NCBI GenBank assembly: GCA_024235895.1
Contig: JACKLM010000004.1
Location: forward strand, 310,001 to 374,000
Source of the DNA: Burkholderiaceae bacterium
GTDB lineage: Bacteria; Pseudomonadota; Gammaproteobacteria; Burkholderiales; Burkholderiaceae_C
Direction of reading: 5' to 3'
DNA length: 64,000 nt
How positions within the stretch are numbered: the first letter of the stretch is position 1; each line of letters begins with the position of its first letter. Both the position numbers and the translations under genes were made by a program. Under the pieces are notes generated by a model. The model did no database searches, was not told where the DNA came from, and saw only the letters and a program-made list of their open reading frames with translations. Positions 8,453 through 19,302 of this stretch are shown here, one piece after another.

Positions 8453-8765
8453 ACAGGTCGCGACGGCTGGCATCGACCGCGCGCCGCAGGAAGGGGTTGC
8501 GGATCGGCTGGTTCGTCAACAGGTCCACGCGGCGCCCGAGCAGCGATTCGAGCGCATCGGCCAGCCCGAAATAGCGATCCGAGATCGAGCGGGCAGGATC
8601 GGGGGCCAGGGTGACGATGAAGTCGAAGTCGCTGCGCGCCGGGTCGAAGCGGCCCTCGGCCGCCGAACCGAATACCTCCAGACGCTCGACCCCATAGGCG
8701 CGGCACAGCGCGGCGATCTCGTCACCGTGCTCGATCAGTGGCTCTGCGAGCGGGGGGCGCAGCAT
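8421..8765 (-). CDS. MNT nucleotidyltransferase antitoxin (MntA-like)
   Basis: Minimal nucleotidyltransferase (114 aa) of the Pol-beta fold, antitoxin partner of HepT. The active-site motif is intact: GSAAEGRFDPARSDFDF, with the two aspartates of the DXD pair. MNT proteins neutralise HepT by adding AMP to a tyrosine near its active site. The ATG at 8765 gives the family's usual N-terminus. Directly upstream (8788-8841, reading out on this strand) is a fragment copied from the 3' end of the restriction-modification gene, so the pair abuts duplicated debris. Confidence 0.87.
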   Translation of the reverse strand: MLRPPLAEPLIEHGDEIAALCRAYGVERLEVFGSAAEGRFDPARSDFDFIVTLAPDPARSISDRYFGLADALESLLGRRVDLLTNQPIRNPFLRRAVDASRRDLYVRTPAEASG

Positions 8766-8787
8766 CGGATCATTATCCGTTCGCCGC

Positions 8788-8928
8788 GCCGGCGCTGCGT
8801 GCCCGTTCAGCGCCAGCAGCCGGCGCAGAACCTGGTCGCCGCTATCGAGGCTCGAGGCCGCGATGGACTGCGCCGAGATCATCGCCACCCTCGAGACCCA
8901 CCGCGCATGGCGCGCGCAGCGTGTCGGC
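8788..8928 (+). pseudogene. Duplicated fragment: RM-gene tail plus N-terminus of an MNT gene
   Basis: 8788-8841 repeats the 3' end of the MmeI-like gene (antisense it reads LRRLLALN, as at 10228-10272). 8863-8928 reads MDCAEIIATLETHRAW, clearly a copy of the start of the MNT gene at 9808 (MNRSEILAILEAHRAW). The fragment runs in the same order and orientation as 9731-9875, then stops where the vapC gene ends (8929). It is a truncated second copy of the RM-tail/MNT junction and not an expressed gene. Confidence 0.75.
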
Positions 8929-9354
8929 TCATCGAAGCTCGCCCTGACTTCCCCGAAACGGATCGAGGACCGGCACACCGGTCGGCTCGAAATGGCGCGT
9001 ATTGCGCGTGACGACCGTCAGGCCGTGCTCCAGGGCGGTGGCGGCGATGAGGAGATCGGCGCCGTCGTGGCCGGCTTGCGCGGACAGGCGGCCCCATCGG
9101 CGCGCTGTCGCGATGTCGATGCCGAGGATGCGCGGCGCATACAGGCTCAGGATCGTGTCGAGCCACCTGGCCAATGCCGAGGCGAAGTCCGGATTGCGGG
9201 GCTGTTGGCGGGCGATGCCGCGTTCGATTTCGCCGATGGTCATGGCGCTGGGAAACAGATCGGCGGTCCGTCGTGCGCCGATCCACTCGACCACGCCCGG
9301 GTCGCGCTCCTTGCGTCGCAGCTCGGACAGCACGGCCGTGTCGAGCAGAACCAT
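8929..9354 (-). CDS. PIN-domain ribonuclease toxin (VapC family)
   Basis: Toxin of 141 aa with the four PIN-domain acidic positions: D5 (MVLLDTAVLSE), E in TIGEIERGIA, D in HDGADLLIAATA, and D/N in VVTRNTRHFEPTG. VapC toxins cleave tRNA or rRNA in a metal-dependent way. Its ATG overlaps the stop of the upstream antitoxin (TGATG), giving tight coupling. The end of the gene coincides with the break point of the duplicated MNT fragment, suggesting that the VapC module was inserted there or that recombination occurred at this point. Confidence 0.9.
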   Translation of the reverse strand: MVLLDTAVLSELRRKERDPGVVEWIGARRTADLFPSAMTIGEIERGIARQQPRNPDFASALARWLDTILSLYAPRILGIDIATARRWGRLSAQAGHDGADLLIAATALEHGLTVVTRNTRHFEPTGVPVLDPFRGSQGELR

Positions 9355-9614
9355 CAGAGGCCAGTTTCGCCGGCGCGCAGGGACAGGCGGTCGAACGTCT
9401 GGTCGTCCTGCGGGAGCTCGAGCAGGCACTGCGCCAGCGAGGGTGCCTGTGCCTGCTCCAGACGTTGCAGCCGCTCGTACGCTTCGGCGGACAGCACCAC
9501 GCCGACCCGTTTGCCCCGGCGCGTCACCCACTGCGGCTCGCCCCGCAGCGCCGTATCGACCACCGCGCCGAAGCGGCTTCTTGCATTCCGCAGCGACCAA
9601 GTCCGCTTCGCCAT
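9354..9614 (-). CDS. Phd/YefM family antitoxin
   Basis: Antitoxin of 86 aa. The N-terminal part (WSLRNARSRFGAVVDTALRGEPQWVTRRGKR, residues 6-36, shown here in family terms as the Phd DNA-binding fold) matches prevent-host-death proteins. The Glu/Gln-rich C-terminus should wrap the toxin. It precedes and overlaps vapC by one base. As in the family, it probably represses its own operon. No clear operator was seen upstream. Confidence 0.88.
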   Translation of the reverse strand: MAKRTWSLRNARSRFGAVVDTALRGEPQWVTRRGKRVGVVLSAEAYERLQRLEQAQAPSLAQCLLELPQDDQTFDRLSLRAGETGL

Positions 9615-9670
9615 GGCGTTCTCGCTCGCCTCCTGTCATGGCTAGATGCTGGGCCTGTGGCTGATCGCCG

Positions 9671-9785
9671 TCAATCCGCCCGCAGTCGCTGGACCGAATC
9701 CAGCCGCGCGGCCTTGCGGGCGCGCAACACGCCGGCGCTGCGCGCCCGGTTCAGCGCCAGCAGCCGGCGCAGCGTCCAGGTCGCC
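9671..9785 (-). pseudogene. Second copy of the RM-gene 3' end
   Basis: On the minus strand this stretch reads LRRLLALNRARSAG and continues for some 20 codons to a stop at 9671-9673. The first ten residues match the real C-terminus of the MmeI-like protein (LRRLLALNRARAD, ending at 10225). No start or upstream coding part is present. It appears to be the surviving tail of another copy of that gene, displaced by the MNT/HepT genes. Confidence 0.6.
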
Positions 9786-9807
9786 GGCGTTGAGGGAAAA
9801 TGCCGTC

Positions 9808-10101
9808 GTGAACCGCTCCGAAATCCTCGCCATCCTCGAAGCCCACCGCGCCTGGCTCGCGCAGCGTTTCGGCGCGCAGGAGATCGGTCTGTTCGGGTCG
9901 GCCGCGCGCGATGAAATGCGCGCAGACAGCGATGTCGACATTCTGGTCGAGTTCGACCAGCCGCCCACCTTCGAGCGCTACTTCGGTCTCAAGGACTGGC
10001 TGGAGCAGGCCCTGGGCCGCCCGGTGGACCTCGTCACGCCGGGCGGGCTCGAGCCGCGCGCGCGCCAGCATGTCGAGCGGGATCTGATCCGTGTCACGTG
10101 A
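9808..10101 (+). CDS. MNT nucleotidyltransferase antitoxin (second copy)
   Basis: Minimal nucleotidyltransferase of 97 aa. Motif GSAARDEMRADSDVDILVEF carries the catalytic GS and DXD residues. The start is the GTG at 9808, with GAGGG 11 nt upstream; no ATG in this frame fits. It belongs to a different subgroup from the MNT gene at 8421-8765 (N-terminus NRSEILAILEAHRAWLAQRFG). Its HepT partner, which follows with an 11-bp overlap, is cut to 45 residues, so the antitoxin is probably an orphan. Confidence 0.87.
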   Translation: MNRSEILAILEAHRAWLAQRFGAQEIGLFGSAARDEMRADSDVDILVEFDQPPTFERYFGLKDWLEQALGRPVDLVTPGGLEPRARQHVERDLIRVT

Positions 10102-10228
10102 TGGGCTGCTGTACCTGGACGACCTGATCGCGAGCGCCGAGAAGATCGGCCGCCTTATCGGCGGGCGCGACCTGGCCGCCGTGTTGCAGGACGACGCGCG
10201 GCTGCTTCAGCGCGACTGCGCAGGCTAA
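10091..10228 (+). pseudogene. Truncated HepT-like toxin
   Basis: From GTG 10091 the frame reads VSRDGLLYLDDLIASAEKIG, the normal beginning of a HepT/DUF86 protein paired with this MNT type. It stops at 10226-10228 after 45 codons, whereas HepT proteins are about 110-140 aa. The catalytic RX4-6HXY motif is missing. Its stop overlaps the convergent stop of the MmeI-like gene, so the toxin end seems to have been replaced by the RM gene. Confidence 0.8.
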
Positions 10229-13197
10229 TCCGCGCGCGCCCGGTTCAGCGCCAGCAGCCGGCGCAGGATCTCGTCGTCGGGCATCGCCGGCGTCCAATCG
10301 GCCCAGCCGTAGGCGGCGGCGACGGCGGCGTCGAGCGCGGCGTGGGCGTCGGCGAGCCAGGCCGGGCGCTGGTTGTAGAGGTTCGTCAGCGTGCGCCGGG
10401 CGAGATCCTTCTCGTGGCCGGGCTTGGCGACGAGGCGGTCCGGGTAGGGCGAACGGTCCATGCCCAGCGGGACGACCTCGGGCACGCGATCGGTCCACTC
10501 CGGCGGATTCAGCCAGCGCTCGCGCAGCGCGACCAGCCGCGCGGCGGCGCGGGCGATGGCCTCGGCGTGCGGGCGCACGGCGGGCGGCAGGTCGGCCGGG
10601 ATGGTGCAGGGGAAAGCCGGCGTCGCTGCGGACGCCGGCGCATGCGACGCGGCACCGGCCTGCGAGCCGGTGCCGGACACGTCGTCAAGCGTCTCGGTGC
10701 GCTGGTGCGCGGTGTCGGCGGGGGTGAGGCCTTCGGGGAAGGGGAAGGTCTCGAAGGTGGTGGTCGGGGTGTAGCGCGGGCGGTCTTCCAGCGAGGTGCC
10801 CAGGCGCAGCGACCAGAGTTCGTGCATGCGGCTGTGCAGGATGCCGAAGGTGGTGTCGTCGGCGCGGGCGATGAGAACCGTGGCGTCGTCGACATAGACG
10901 CGAGGATGCATCCAGACGAAGGAGCGGAACTTCGCAACTCGCGGCGTGACGATGACGCGCGCGACTCCCTCCGCGGACTCGCGCAGATCGTCACCCGTGC
11001 GTCCGTGCAGCCACCAGTTCTCCCTCCTGGACTTGTCGCGGTTACCGTCGCGGAAAGGCTTGACGTGCTTAGCCACATGCTCAAACGGCGCCTCGTACAG
11101 AGTCGCCTCGCTCTGACTTCGCTTGGCGAAGTCCACGATCCAAACGTGTCGCGGGCGCGTCGTAAGGTCCTTCGCGTTCCGCAGAGGTCGAAGGACATCG
11201 GCATTCGAGGCCCCATGCACGTTTGGACGCGCAAGCCACGCATGCGCCGTCGCTGCTGGCACGTCGAAGTCGCCAACCTTCACCGATCCCTGAAAGGCGC
11301 AGCCTGAATTGGCTTTCAGCCGCGCTACGTCCGTGAGGTCAACGCCTTCAGTGAGCGAGGCGGCCGTCAGGTCGGCTGCAACGGCGCCGAACACAACGCC
11401 GTCTAGTGCGGCAGGCTGGCCAGAGCGACCAAAGCCCACCAGCGAGACCCTGACAGCCGCCCCCTCGTTCACCCAAGGCTCATCGCTCCACGCCTCGAAG
11501 ATCCGCGTCGTCCCGACGATGCGATCCAGCACCGCGCGATTCGCGCCACCGCGGATCGAGTTGGTCGCGACCAGCCCCGCGCGCTGCAGCCGCCCGGCCT
11601 CGATCGCCGCCCTCGCCTGCTCGAACCAGTAGCACACCAGGTCCGCACCGCCCGGCACGCGGCCCTTGTAGGCCGCGCGCAGCGCCTCGGTATAGGCGTC
11701 GCCCAGCTCGCTGCGCATCTTCTTGTCGCCGACGAACGGCGGATTGCCCACCACCGCATCCGCATCCGGCCACACCGCCGGCGCCCTGTCCGCCCCCAGC
11801 ACCGCGTCGCGCGTCTCGATCTGGTCCAGCGGCTGCAAGACCGGGTCGCTGCGGAAGCCGTAGCCGCGCTGGATGCGCCACTGCAGCTCGCCGATCCACA
11901 CCGTCACGCGCGCCAGCTCGGCCGCATATTCGTTCAGCTCGATGCCGCGCACGTTGTGCGGGCCGGTGACGTCGTGCTGGCGCTGCAGCCCCAGCGCCTC
12001 GGCCTCGAGGTTGACCTGGTGCTCGATATCCTTCAGCGCCTTCAGCGCCAGGTACAGGAAGTTGCCGCTGCCGCAGGCCGGGTCGAGCACGCGGTAGCGC
12101 TCCAGCCGCTGCAGGTAGCCGGCGAAGGCGGCCTGCGCGTCGCGCCAGGCCTTGTCGCCGTGGCGCTTGCTGCGCGCCATCGCCTGCTCGATCGCCTCGC
12201 GCACACCGGCCCACTCGGCCCGCAGCGGGCGCTGCACGACCGGCTCGACCAGCCGCAGGATGGTCGCCGGGTCGGTGTAGTGGGCGCCGAGCTGGCTGCG
12301 CTTGGTGGGGTCCAGCCCGCGCTCGAACAGCGTGCCGAGGATCGCGGGGTCGATCGCGCTCCAGTCGAGCTCGGTGGCGGCGCGCAGGGCGTCGACGTCG
12401 GCCTCGGCCAGCGGCGGGACGTCGACGCTGGCGAACAGTCCGCCGTTGAACCAGGGTACGGCGTCGACGCCGAACAGGCCGCCGGCGCCCATGGTCTCGA
12501 ACAGCTTGTGCAGCTGCTCCTGCAGCGCCGTCGGCGGCACGCGCGCGGCGACGAGTCGCTCGAACAGCCGCTCGGGCAAGAGGCCTGTATCCTCGGCGAA
12601 GAAGCAGAACACGCACTGGGTCAGGAAGTGGCTGACGCGCTCGGCGGCGACGCCGCCGTCGCGCAGCCGCTTGGCGGTGGCGGCGAAGCTGCGCGCGGCC
12701 GCCTCGGTGATCTCGCGGTTGCTGCGCCGCGGGCGGAAGCTTTCGGGGTCGGTCCACAGCCGGCGCAGCAGCTGCTGCACCTCGGGGCGCGCCAGCTCGG
12801 CGAGCTGCACGACATGGCACTCGCTGGGCGTGCCGGTGAAGTGGGTGTGGATCTCGATCGTGCGGCGGTCGCTGACGACGAGCAGCGGCGGGTTCTCCAG
12901 CGCCAGCGCATACATCATCAGCTGCCGAAGCGCGGGGCCCAGCCTGGCGCCCGGGGCCTTGTATTCCCACGCGAAGTGGCCGCGCAGCCAGACGTCGGCG
13001 AAGCCATCGGTGCGCACGCCGGCGCCGCCGGTCTTGAGCAGGCCGCGCTCGAAGCAGTAACGGTCCGGGTCGCCGGGCTCGGGCACGCCGAGCACGCGGC
13101 ACAGGTCGATGAAGTGCGGCTGCGCGCCGGCGCGCTCGCCCAGCGCGTCGGCGGCGCTGCCGGGAGCCCATTTGCGGACGAAGGCTTCGGCTTGCAT
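10225..13197 (-). CDS. MmeI-like type IIL/IIG restriction-modification enzyme
   Basis: Single-chain endonuclease plus adenine methyltransferase of 990 aa. The N-terminal nuclease shows D68-X9-E78-X-K80 (ADVWLRGHFAWEYK), the same spacing as the D70/E80/K82 site of MmeI. Methyltransferase motif I is DPACGSGNFL at residue 372 (SAM binding) and motif IV is NPPF at residue 485. A target-recognition region follows (roughly residues 600-850) and then a proline-rich spacer and the MmeI_C-type end. Such enzymes cut about 20 bases from the site after it is bound, and specificity lies in the recognition domain. All catalytic motifs are intact. The start ATG at 13197 gives the family N-terminus. No separate specificity or nuclease gene is nearby, as expected for this class. 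Confidence 0.85.
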   Translation of the reverse strand: MQAEAFVRKWAPGSAADALGERAGAQPHFIDLCRVLGVPEPGDPDRYCFERGLLKTGGAGVRTDGFADVWLRGHFAWEYKAPGARLGPALRQLMMYALALENPPLLVVSDRRTIEIHTHFTGTPSECHVVQLAELARPEVQQLLRRLWTDPESFRPRRSNREITEAAARSFAATAKRLRDGGVAAERVSHFLTQCVFCFFAEDTGLLPERLFERLVAARVPPTALQEQLHKLFETMGAGGLFGVDAVPWFNGGLFASVDVPPLAEADVDALRAATELDWSAIDPAILGTLFERGLDPTKRSQLGAHYTDPATILRLVEPVVQRPLRAEWAGVREAIEQAMARSKRHGDKAWRDAQAAFAGYLQRLERYRVLDPACGSGNFLYLALKALKDIEHQVNLEAEALGLQRQHDVTGPHNVRGIELNEYAAELARVTVWIGELQWRIQRGYGFRSDPVLQPLDQIETRDAVLGADRAPAVWPDADAVVGNPPFVGDKKMRSELGDAYTEALRAAYKGRVPGGADLVCYWFEQARAAIEAGRLQRAGLVATNSIRGGANRAVLDRIVGTTRIFEAWSDEPWVNEGAAVRVSLVGFGRSGQPAALDGVVFGAVAADLTAASLTEGVDLTDVARLKANSGCAFQGSVKVGDFDVPAATAHAWLARPNVHGASNADVLRPLRNAKDLTTRPRHVWIVDFAKRSQSEATLYEAPFEHVAKHVKPFRDGNRDKSRRENWWLHGRTGDDLRESAEGVARVIVTPRVAKFRSFVWMHPRVYVDDATVLIARADDTTFGILHSRMHELWSLRLGTSLEDRPRYTPTTTFETFPFPEGLTPADTAHQRTETLDDVSGTGSQAGAASHAPASAATPAFPCTIPADLPPAVRPHAEAIARAAARLVALRERWLNPPEWTDRVPEVVPLGMDRSPYPDRLVAKPGHEKDLARRTLTNLYNQRPAWLADAHAALDAAVAAAYGWADWTPAMPDDEILRRLLALNRARAD

Positions 13198-13300
13198 CGC
13201 GGGCGATTTCACCACGCGGCGATGAAGGGCTCGGGCGGGCTTTGCGCGCCGCGGGTGGCGGGAACCTGCGCCCATCGGCTGTGGTCCACTGGCAGTCGCG

Positions 13301-14023
13301 ATGCAAAGCCCCCGGCCCGCCCCGTCCTTTTCGCTCCCGCTTTGGCCGCTGCCGCTGGTCGCCGGGCTGTTGCCGGCACTGGCCTCGCTGCTGGCGCTGT
13401 GGCTGTCGATGCACGCCGGGCTGGTGCCGGCGTGCAACCCGTTCGTCGACGGCTGCACGTCGATCAGCCGCGCCGCGCGTCACGAGCTGCCGAACCACCT
13501 GTTTCGCGCGCTCGTGCTGCCGGCCGCGGCGCTGCAGGCGCTGACCTGGCTGCTGGTGGCGCGCTGGCTGCGCGCCGAGGGCGAGCGCGGCAGCGCGGCG
13601 ATGGCGGCGCTCGGGCTGGTCGCCGGGGCGGCGCTGGTGCTGTACGGCAGCTTCCTCGGCACCGACGGTGCCGCCTACAGGTTGCTGCGCCACTACGGCA
13701 CGGCGGGCTACTTCGGCTTCACCTGCCTGGCGATGCTGTTGGCCGGGCGCGCGATGGAGCGGCTGGCCCGACAGGGCCGCGTGCACCTCGGGCGGCTGCT
13801 GCCGCACGCGCTGAGCGTGCTGTTCGTGCTGCTGGTCGGGCTGGGCGTGTTCAACGCGCTGGCCGGCTGGTGGATCGAGGATCCGCTGAAGGACCGGGTG
13901 CAGAACGTCAGCGAGTGGTGGGGATCGCTCATGCTGACGCTGGTCTTCGTCGTGCTCGCGGTGGCGTGGCGGCGTGCGGGGCTGCGCGTGGTCGTCGCTG
14001 CTTCTCGGCAGGACGCGTCCTGA
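13301..14023 (+). CDS. Predicted multi-pass membrane protein of unknown function
   Basis: 240-residue protein with about six hydrophobic helices (near residues 15-37, 67-88, 99-118, 135-150, 170-190, 208-225). A loop after helix 1 carries the conserved-looking segment CNPFVDGCTSISRAARH, with two cysteines that could form a disulfide. The overall layout resembles the FRAG1/DRAM/Sfk1-type group, but I cannot assign a function. It is transcribed away from the RM enzyme (103-bp divergent gap) and is followed by a paired-hairpin repeat. Confidence 0.75.
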   Translation: MQSPRPAPSFSLPLWPLPLVAGLLPALASLLALWLSMHAGLVPACNPFVDGCTSISRAARHELPNHLFRALVLPAAALQALTWLLVARWLRAEGERGSAAMAALGLVAGAALVLYGSFLGTDGAAYRLLRHYGTAGYFGFTCLAMLLAGRAMERLARQGRVHLGRLLPHALSVLFVLLVGLGVFNALAGWWIEDPLKDRVQNVSEWWGSLMLTLVFVVLAVAWRRAGLRVVVAASRQDAS

Positions 14024-14042
14024 CGAGTTCGAACAAGGGGCG

Positions 14043-14450
14043 GCGTTCGATCGAGAGTGCCCGAGACTTGGACGCCAGGCCGCTATCTGCTCATCGCTGC
14101 CACTCGCCGGGGCCCTCATTCGGATTGCGTGCCATGACCGCGCGTGCCAAGGCCGGCGGGCACCCTCCCACTCCATGTCCCCCGCCGTCGGCTGCGCCGC
14201 CGGCTCCTCCTTGACTTCCGTGGGAGGGTGCCCGCCGACCTTGGCCTGCCATCGCCTCTGTATTCGACCGTCGAACACTCACGCGATTGCCTGCCGAGGA
14301 CAGCGGGTACCCTTGCCCGTAAGTAAAGGAGGAGCCATCGGCCGCAAGGCCGATGGCGGGGGACATGGAGGGCAAGGGTACCCGCTGTCCTCGGCCTGCT
14401 CGGTCATGGCACGCCAGGCGAAGTAAGGCGACTGTGCGAGTGGCGGCAGG
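14043..14450 (+). repeat. Paired-hairpin dispersed repeat, copy 1
   Basis: Hairpin A has 26-bp arms 14146-14171 / 14220-14245 with one mismatch. Hairpin B has 26-bp arms 14293-14318 / 14370-14395, perfect. A palindrome TTCGACCGTCGAA (14263-14275) lies between them. The loop of B (from GTAAGT through AGGAGGAG to GACATGGA) is the reverse complement in kind of the loop of A. Inside loop B a 10-bp stem is capped by a GCAA tetraloop. Outer flanks are also inverted (GTGCCATGACC on the left, GGTCATGGCAC on the right). A block beginning GCGTTCGATCGA marks the left end. It lies between convergent genes. Confidence 0.85.
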
Positions 14451-14509
14451 GGACCGAGCGCGTACACTCGAGCGCAGACGCCTCTCATGCGCTCGAACGC
14501 AAGTGCGAA

Positions 14510-15439
14510 TCAGACGTCGCGCACGATCTCGCCGTCGCGTGCCAGCACGCCGGCGGCGGCGAGTTCCTCCAGCACCTGCAGCAGCCAGTCGCGCGGCCGG
14601 GCCGTGCCGCGCGGCGGGTGCAGCGCCCAGCTGCGGTGCAGCAGCGGCGTGGCCTCGGCCCAGTCCAGCAGGGCCGCCAGCGGCTGCGCGCGCTCCTCCA
14701 TCAGGTGGTACTTGACGAGCACCTTGATCGCATGGCGCGCGTGGCGTGCCGGGTCGGCCTTGAAGCCGGCGATGCGCGAGCGCGCGCGCTCCAGCGCCGT
14801 GGCGACGTCGGCGAAAGGCGCGCCGTGGCCGGGGACGACCAGCCTGACCGGCAGCGCGGCGATCGTCTCCAGCACCTCGGCGACGTCGTCGAAGCCGGGC
14901 TCGCCCTCCAGCTCGGGGAAGACGACGCCGAAGCCGTGCTCCCACAGCGCGTCGGCCGACGCCAGCACGCCGTGCGCGCGGTCGAACAGCATCACCGAGT
15001 GCGGGTCGTGCCCCGGCGCGGCGAGCACTTCCCACTCGCGCGCGCCGGCGACGAAGCGATCGCCCGGCGCGATCTCGGCCTGCAGCGCAAAGCGCGCCAT
15101 GCGCTGGCCGGTGGCCTGGTAGCTCAGCGCGTCCTCGTCCCAGTCGCGTACCGCCGACGCCTGCCCGGGCGGGACGGACACCGGCGCGGCGAGCGCCTGC
15201 TGCAGCGCCGCGTTGCCGCCGCAGTGGTCGCTGTGCAGGTGGGTGTTGACGATGCGTGCCAGCGGCCGCCCGGCGAGTGCCTCGCGCACCAGCACCACCG
15301 TCTGCGGCGCGTGGTTGACATGGCCGGTATCGACGAGCACCGCGCCCGGCTCGCCGGGCGCGGCGTGGATCAGCAGGTTGTTCGACGACAGCCATCCGCG
15401 CTCGAAGACGCGCAGGCCGTCCAGGGGTTCGACCGACAT
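14510..15439 (-). CDS. Metallo-beta-lactamase fold hydrolase
   Basis: 309-residue hydrolase. The metal site THLHSDHCGG (HXHXDH, about residue 67), the later His in APGHDPHS, and a third His/Asp region place it in the MBL superfamily (glyoxalase II / quinol-lactonase-like). A C-terminal winged-helix-like tail is present. The substrate cannot be told from sequence. The start ATG at 15439 is preceded on this strand by GACAAT ending 7 nt upstream, predicting a leaderless mRNA. It lies directly downstream of, and on the same strand as, the hybrid kinase, 35 bp away, but with its own probable promoter. Confidence 0.88.
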   Translation of the reverse strand: MSVEPLDGLRVFERGWLSSNNLLIHAAPGEPGAVLVDTGHVNHAPQTVVLVREALAGRPLARIVNTHLHSDHCGGNAALQQALAAPVSVPPGQASAVRDWDEDALSYQATGQRMARFALQAEIAPGDRFVAGAREWEVLAAPGHDPHSVMLFDRAHGVLASADALWEHGFGVVFPELEGEPGFDDVAEVLETIAALPVRLVVPGHGAPFADVATALERARSRIAGFKADPARHARHAIKVLVKYHLMEERAQPLAALLDWAEATPLLHRSWALHPPRGTARPRDWLLQVLEELAAAGVLARDGEIVRDV

Positions 15440-15446
15440 CCGGCGG

Positions 15447-15452
15447 ATTGTC
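15447..15452 (-). promoter_or_regulatory. Candidate -10 box of the MBL hydrolase
   Basis: GACAAT on the minus strand, 7 nt before the ATG at 15439, fits a leaderless transcript. Confidence 0.35.
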
Positions 15453-15474
15453 GCTGGCGCGCGGCGAAGCGGCT

Positions 15475-18017
<2,543 letters not shown>

Positions 18018-18021
<4 letters not shown>

Positions 18022-19133
18022 GGTGTCGGCGCGCGGGCCTCGATCCCTGTGACCGGCGCCAGCGTGCGGTTCCAGACCTCGGCGCACTCGGCGCCGCAAC
18101 GCTGCACCCAGCGCGGCAGCACGGCGCCGACGACGATCGTGCGCCCGCGCCGCAGATCCTGCGGCGTGGCCTGGACGACGGTCATGCGGCCACGGCGGCC
18201 GTCGGTGCAGCTCGCGTCACCGCGGTTGCACGCCAGTCCGCCCTCGGTCTCGCGCTCGGACTCGTCCCAGATCGCCGCCTCCAGCGAGGCCAGTTCGCGC
18301 CTCAGCAGCGCACGCGATTCGGCAGGCAGAGCCTGCCACGCGGCGTCGTTGGCGATGAAGACCGCCAGCCCCCAGTTGGTCGCCAGGGTGTGCACGTGCG
18401 TCGTCACCTCGTGCAGGCCGACGATGTTGCCCGACATCGCGCCGGTGATCGCGCACTCGATGTCGCCCGACTTCAGCTTCGGGACGATGTCGGCGAAGGC
18501 GGTCTGCACCGGTACCGCGCCCAGCGCCTCGACGAAGTCCGACTGCGACAGGTTGGAGGTGCGGATGCGTCGGCCGAGCAGGTCGGCCAGGCTGGCGAAC
18601 GGCCGCTTGCAGAAGGTGACCTGCGCCGGGTAGAGGTAGACCGCCAGCAGCTCGGCGCCCCAGCGCTCGCGCAGCCGCTGCGCCAGGTAGGGGCGGAAGG
18701 CGGCGGTGTGCCGGCGCATCGTCGGCAGGTCGGGGTTGAGCCCGGCGAGGTCGGGCGCGCCGAGCCGCGGGTCCTGCGCCGCCACCAGCGGCACCAGCGC
18801 GGTGGCGAAGGGCACGGCGCCGGCCTGCACCAGCCGCAGCATGTCGCTGCCGCCCAGCCCGGCCTGGTCGAAGGCGACGATGTCGGCCGCGAGTCGGCCG
18901 TCACTGACGCGCGGGAGGACCTCGGTCCAGAACGGACGCTCGTGGCGCGTGTAGACGTTGAGCTGGCCCAGGCTGCCGACGATGCGCAGGCGCAGCGGTT
19001 CCTGGCCCGTCGCATCGACCCCATGCGCGGTATCGGTCTGTGCCCGCGCGGCGTGAGCCGCGGCGCCGAGCAGTACGCCCAGCGCGGCGAGCGTGGCCAG
19101 CGCGCGCGTCGCGCGACGCGGCCAGGGCCGCAT
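18018..19133 (-). CDS. TRAP-type (DctP family) periplasmic solute-binding protein
   Basis: 371-residue exported protein. A signal peptide (basic start, then LATLAALGVLLGAAAHAARA) precedes the mature domain. The DctP-family region includes the substrate-gripping arginine segment GRRIRTSNLSQSDFVEALGA and the following KSGDIECAITGAMSG. The ATG at 19133 gives a normal signal peptide. No TRAP permease subunits (DctQ/DctM) are nearby. Instead the gene overlaps a hybrid histidine kinase, so the protein probably presents its ligand (expected to be a carboxylate) to that kinase rather than feeding a transporter. Confidence 0.87.
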
Positions 19134-19302
19134 CGACGCCGGGGTCGATCCGCGTCGAGCTGTCAGCACATGCCTCCGGGAAGGTCGGCAGGCGGGGCGC
19201 GTCACGCTGCCGGCGCGGCGGCCGACGCCTGCGAAAGGGCACTCTATCAGAGCCTCCTGGGCGGTGGCAGCCGCGCGCGTCTCGCTCCTCGTGGCTGGGA
19301 GT

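Noticed and set aside
8877..9286. Frames opposite vapC on both strands
   Set aside because: They overlap the PIN gene, whose four catalytic acids are recognisable.
14146..14395. CRISPR-like array
   Set aside because: The repeated pieces are long inverted arms of two hairpins, not regularly spaced direct repeats, and no cas genes are near.
14043..14450. Insertion sequence or MITE with a transposase
   Set aside because: No transposase frame and no clear target-site duplication at the ends could be identified, so a mobile-element label is not supported, although mobility is possible.
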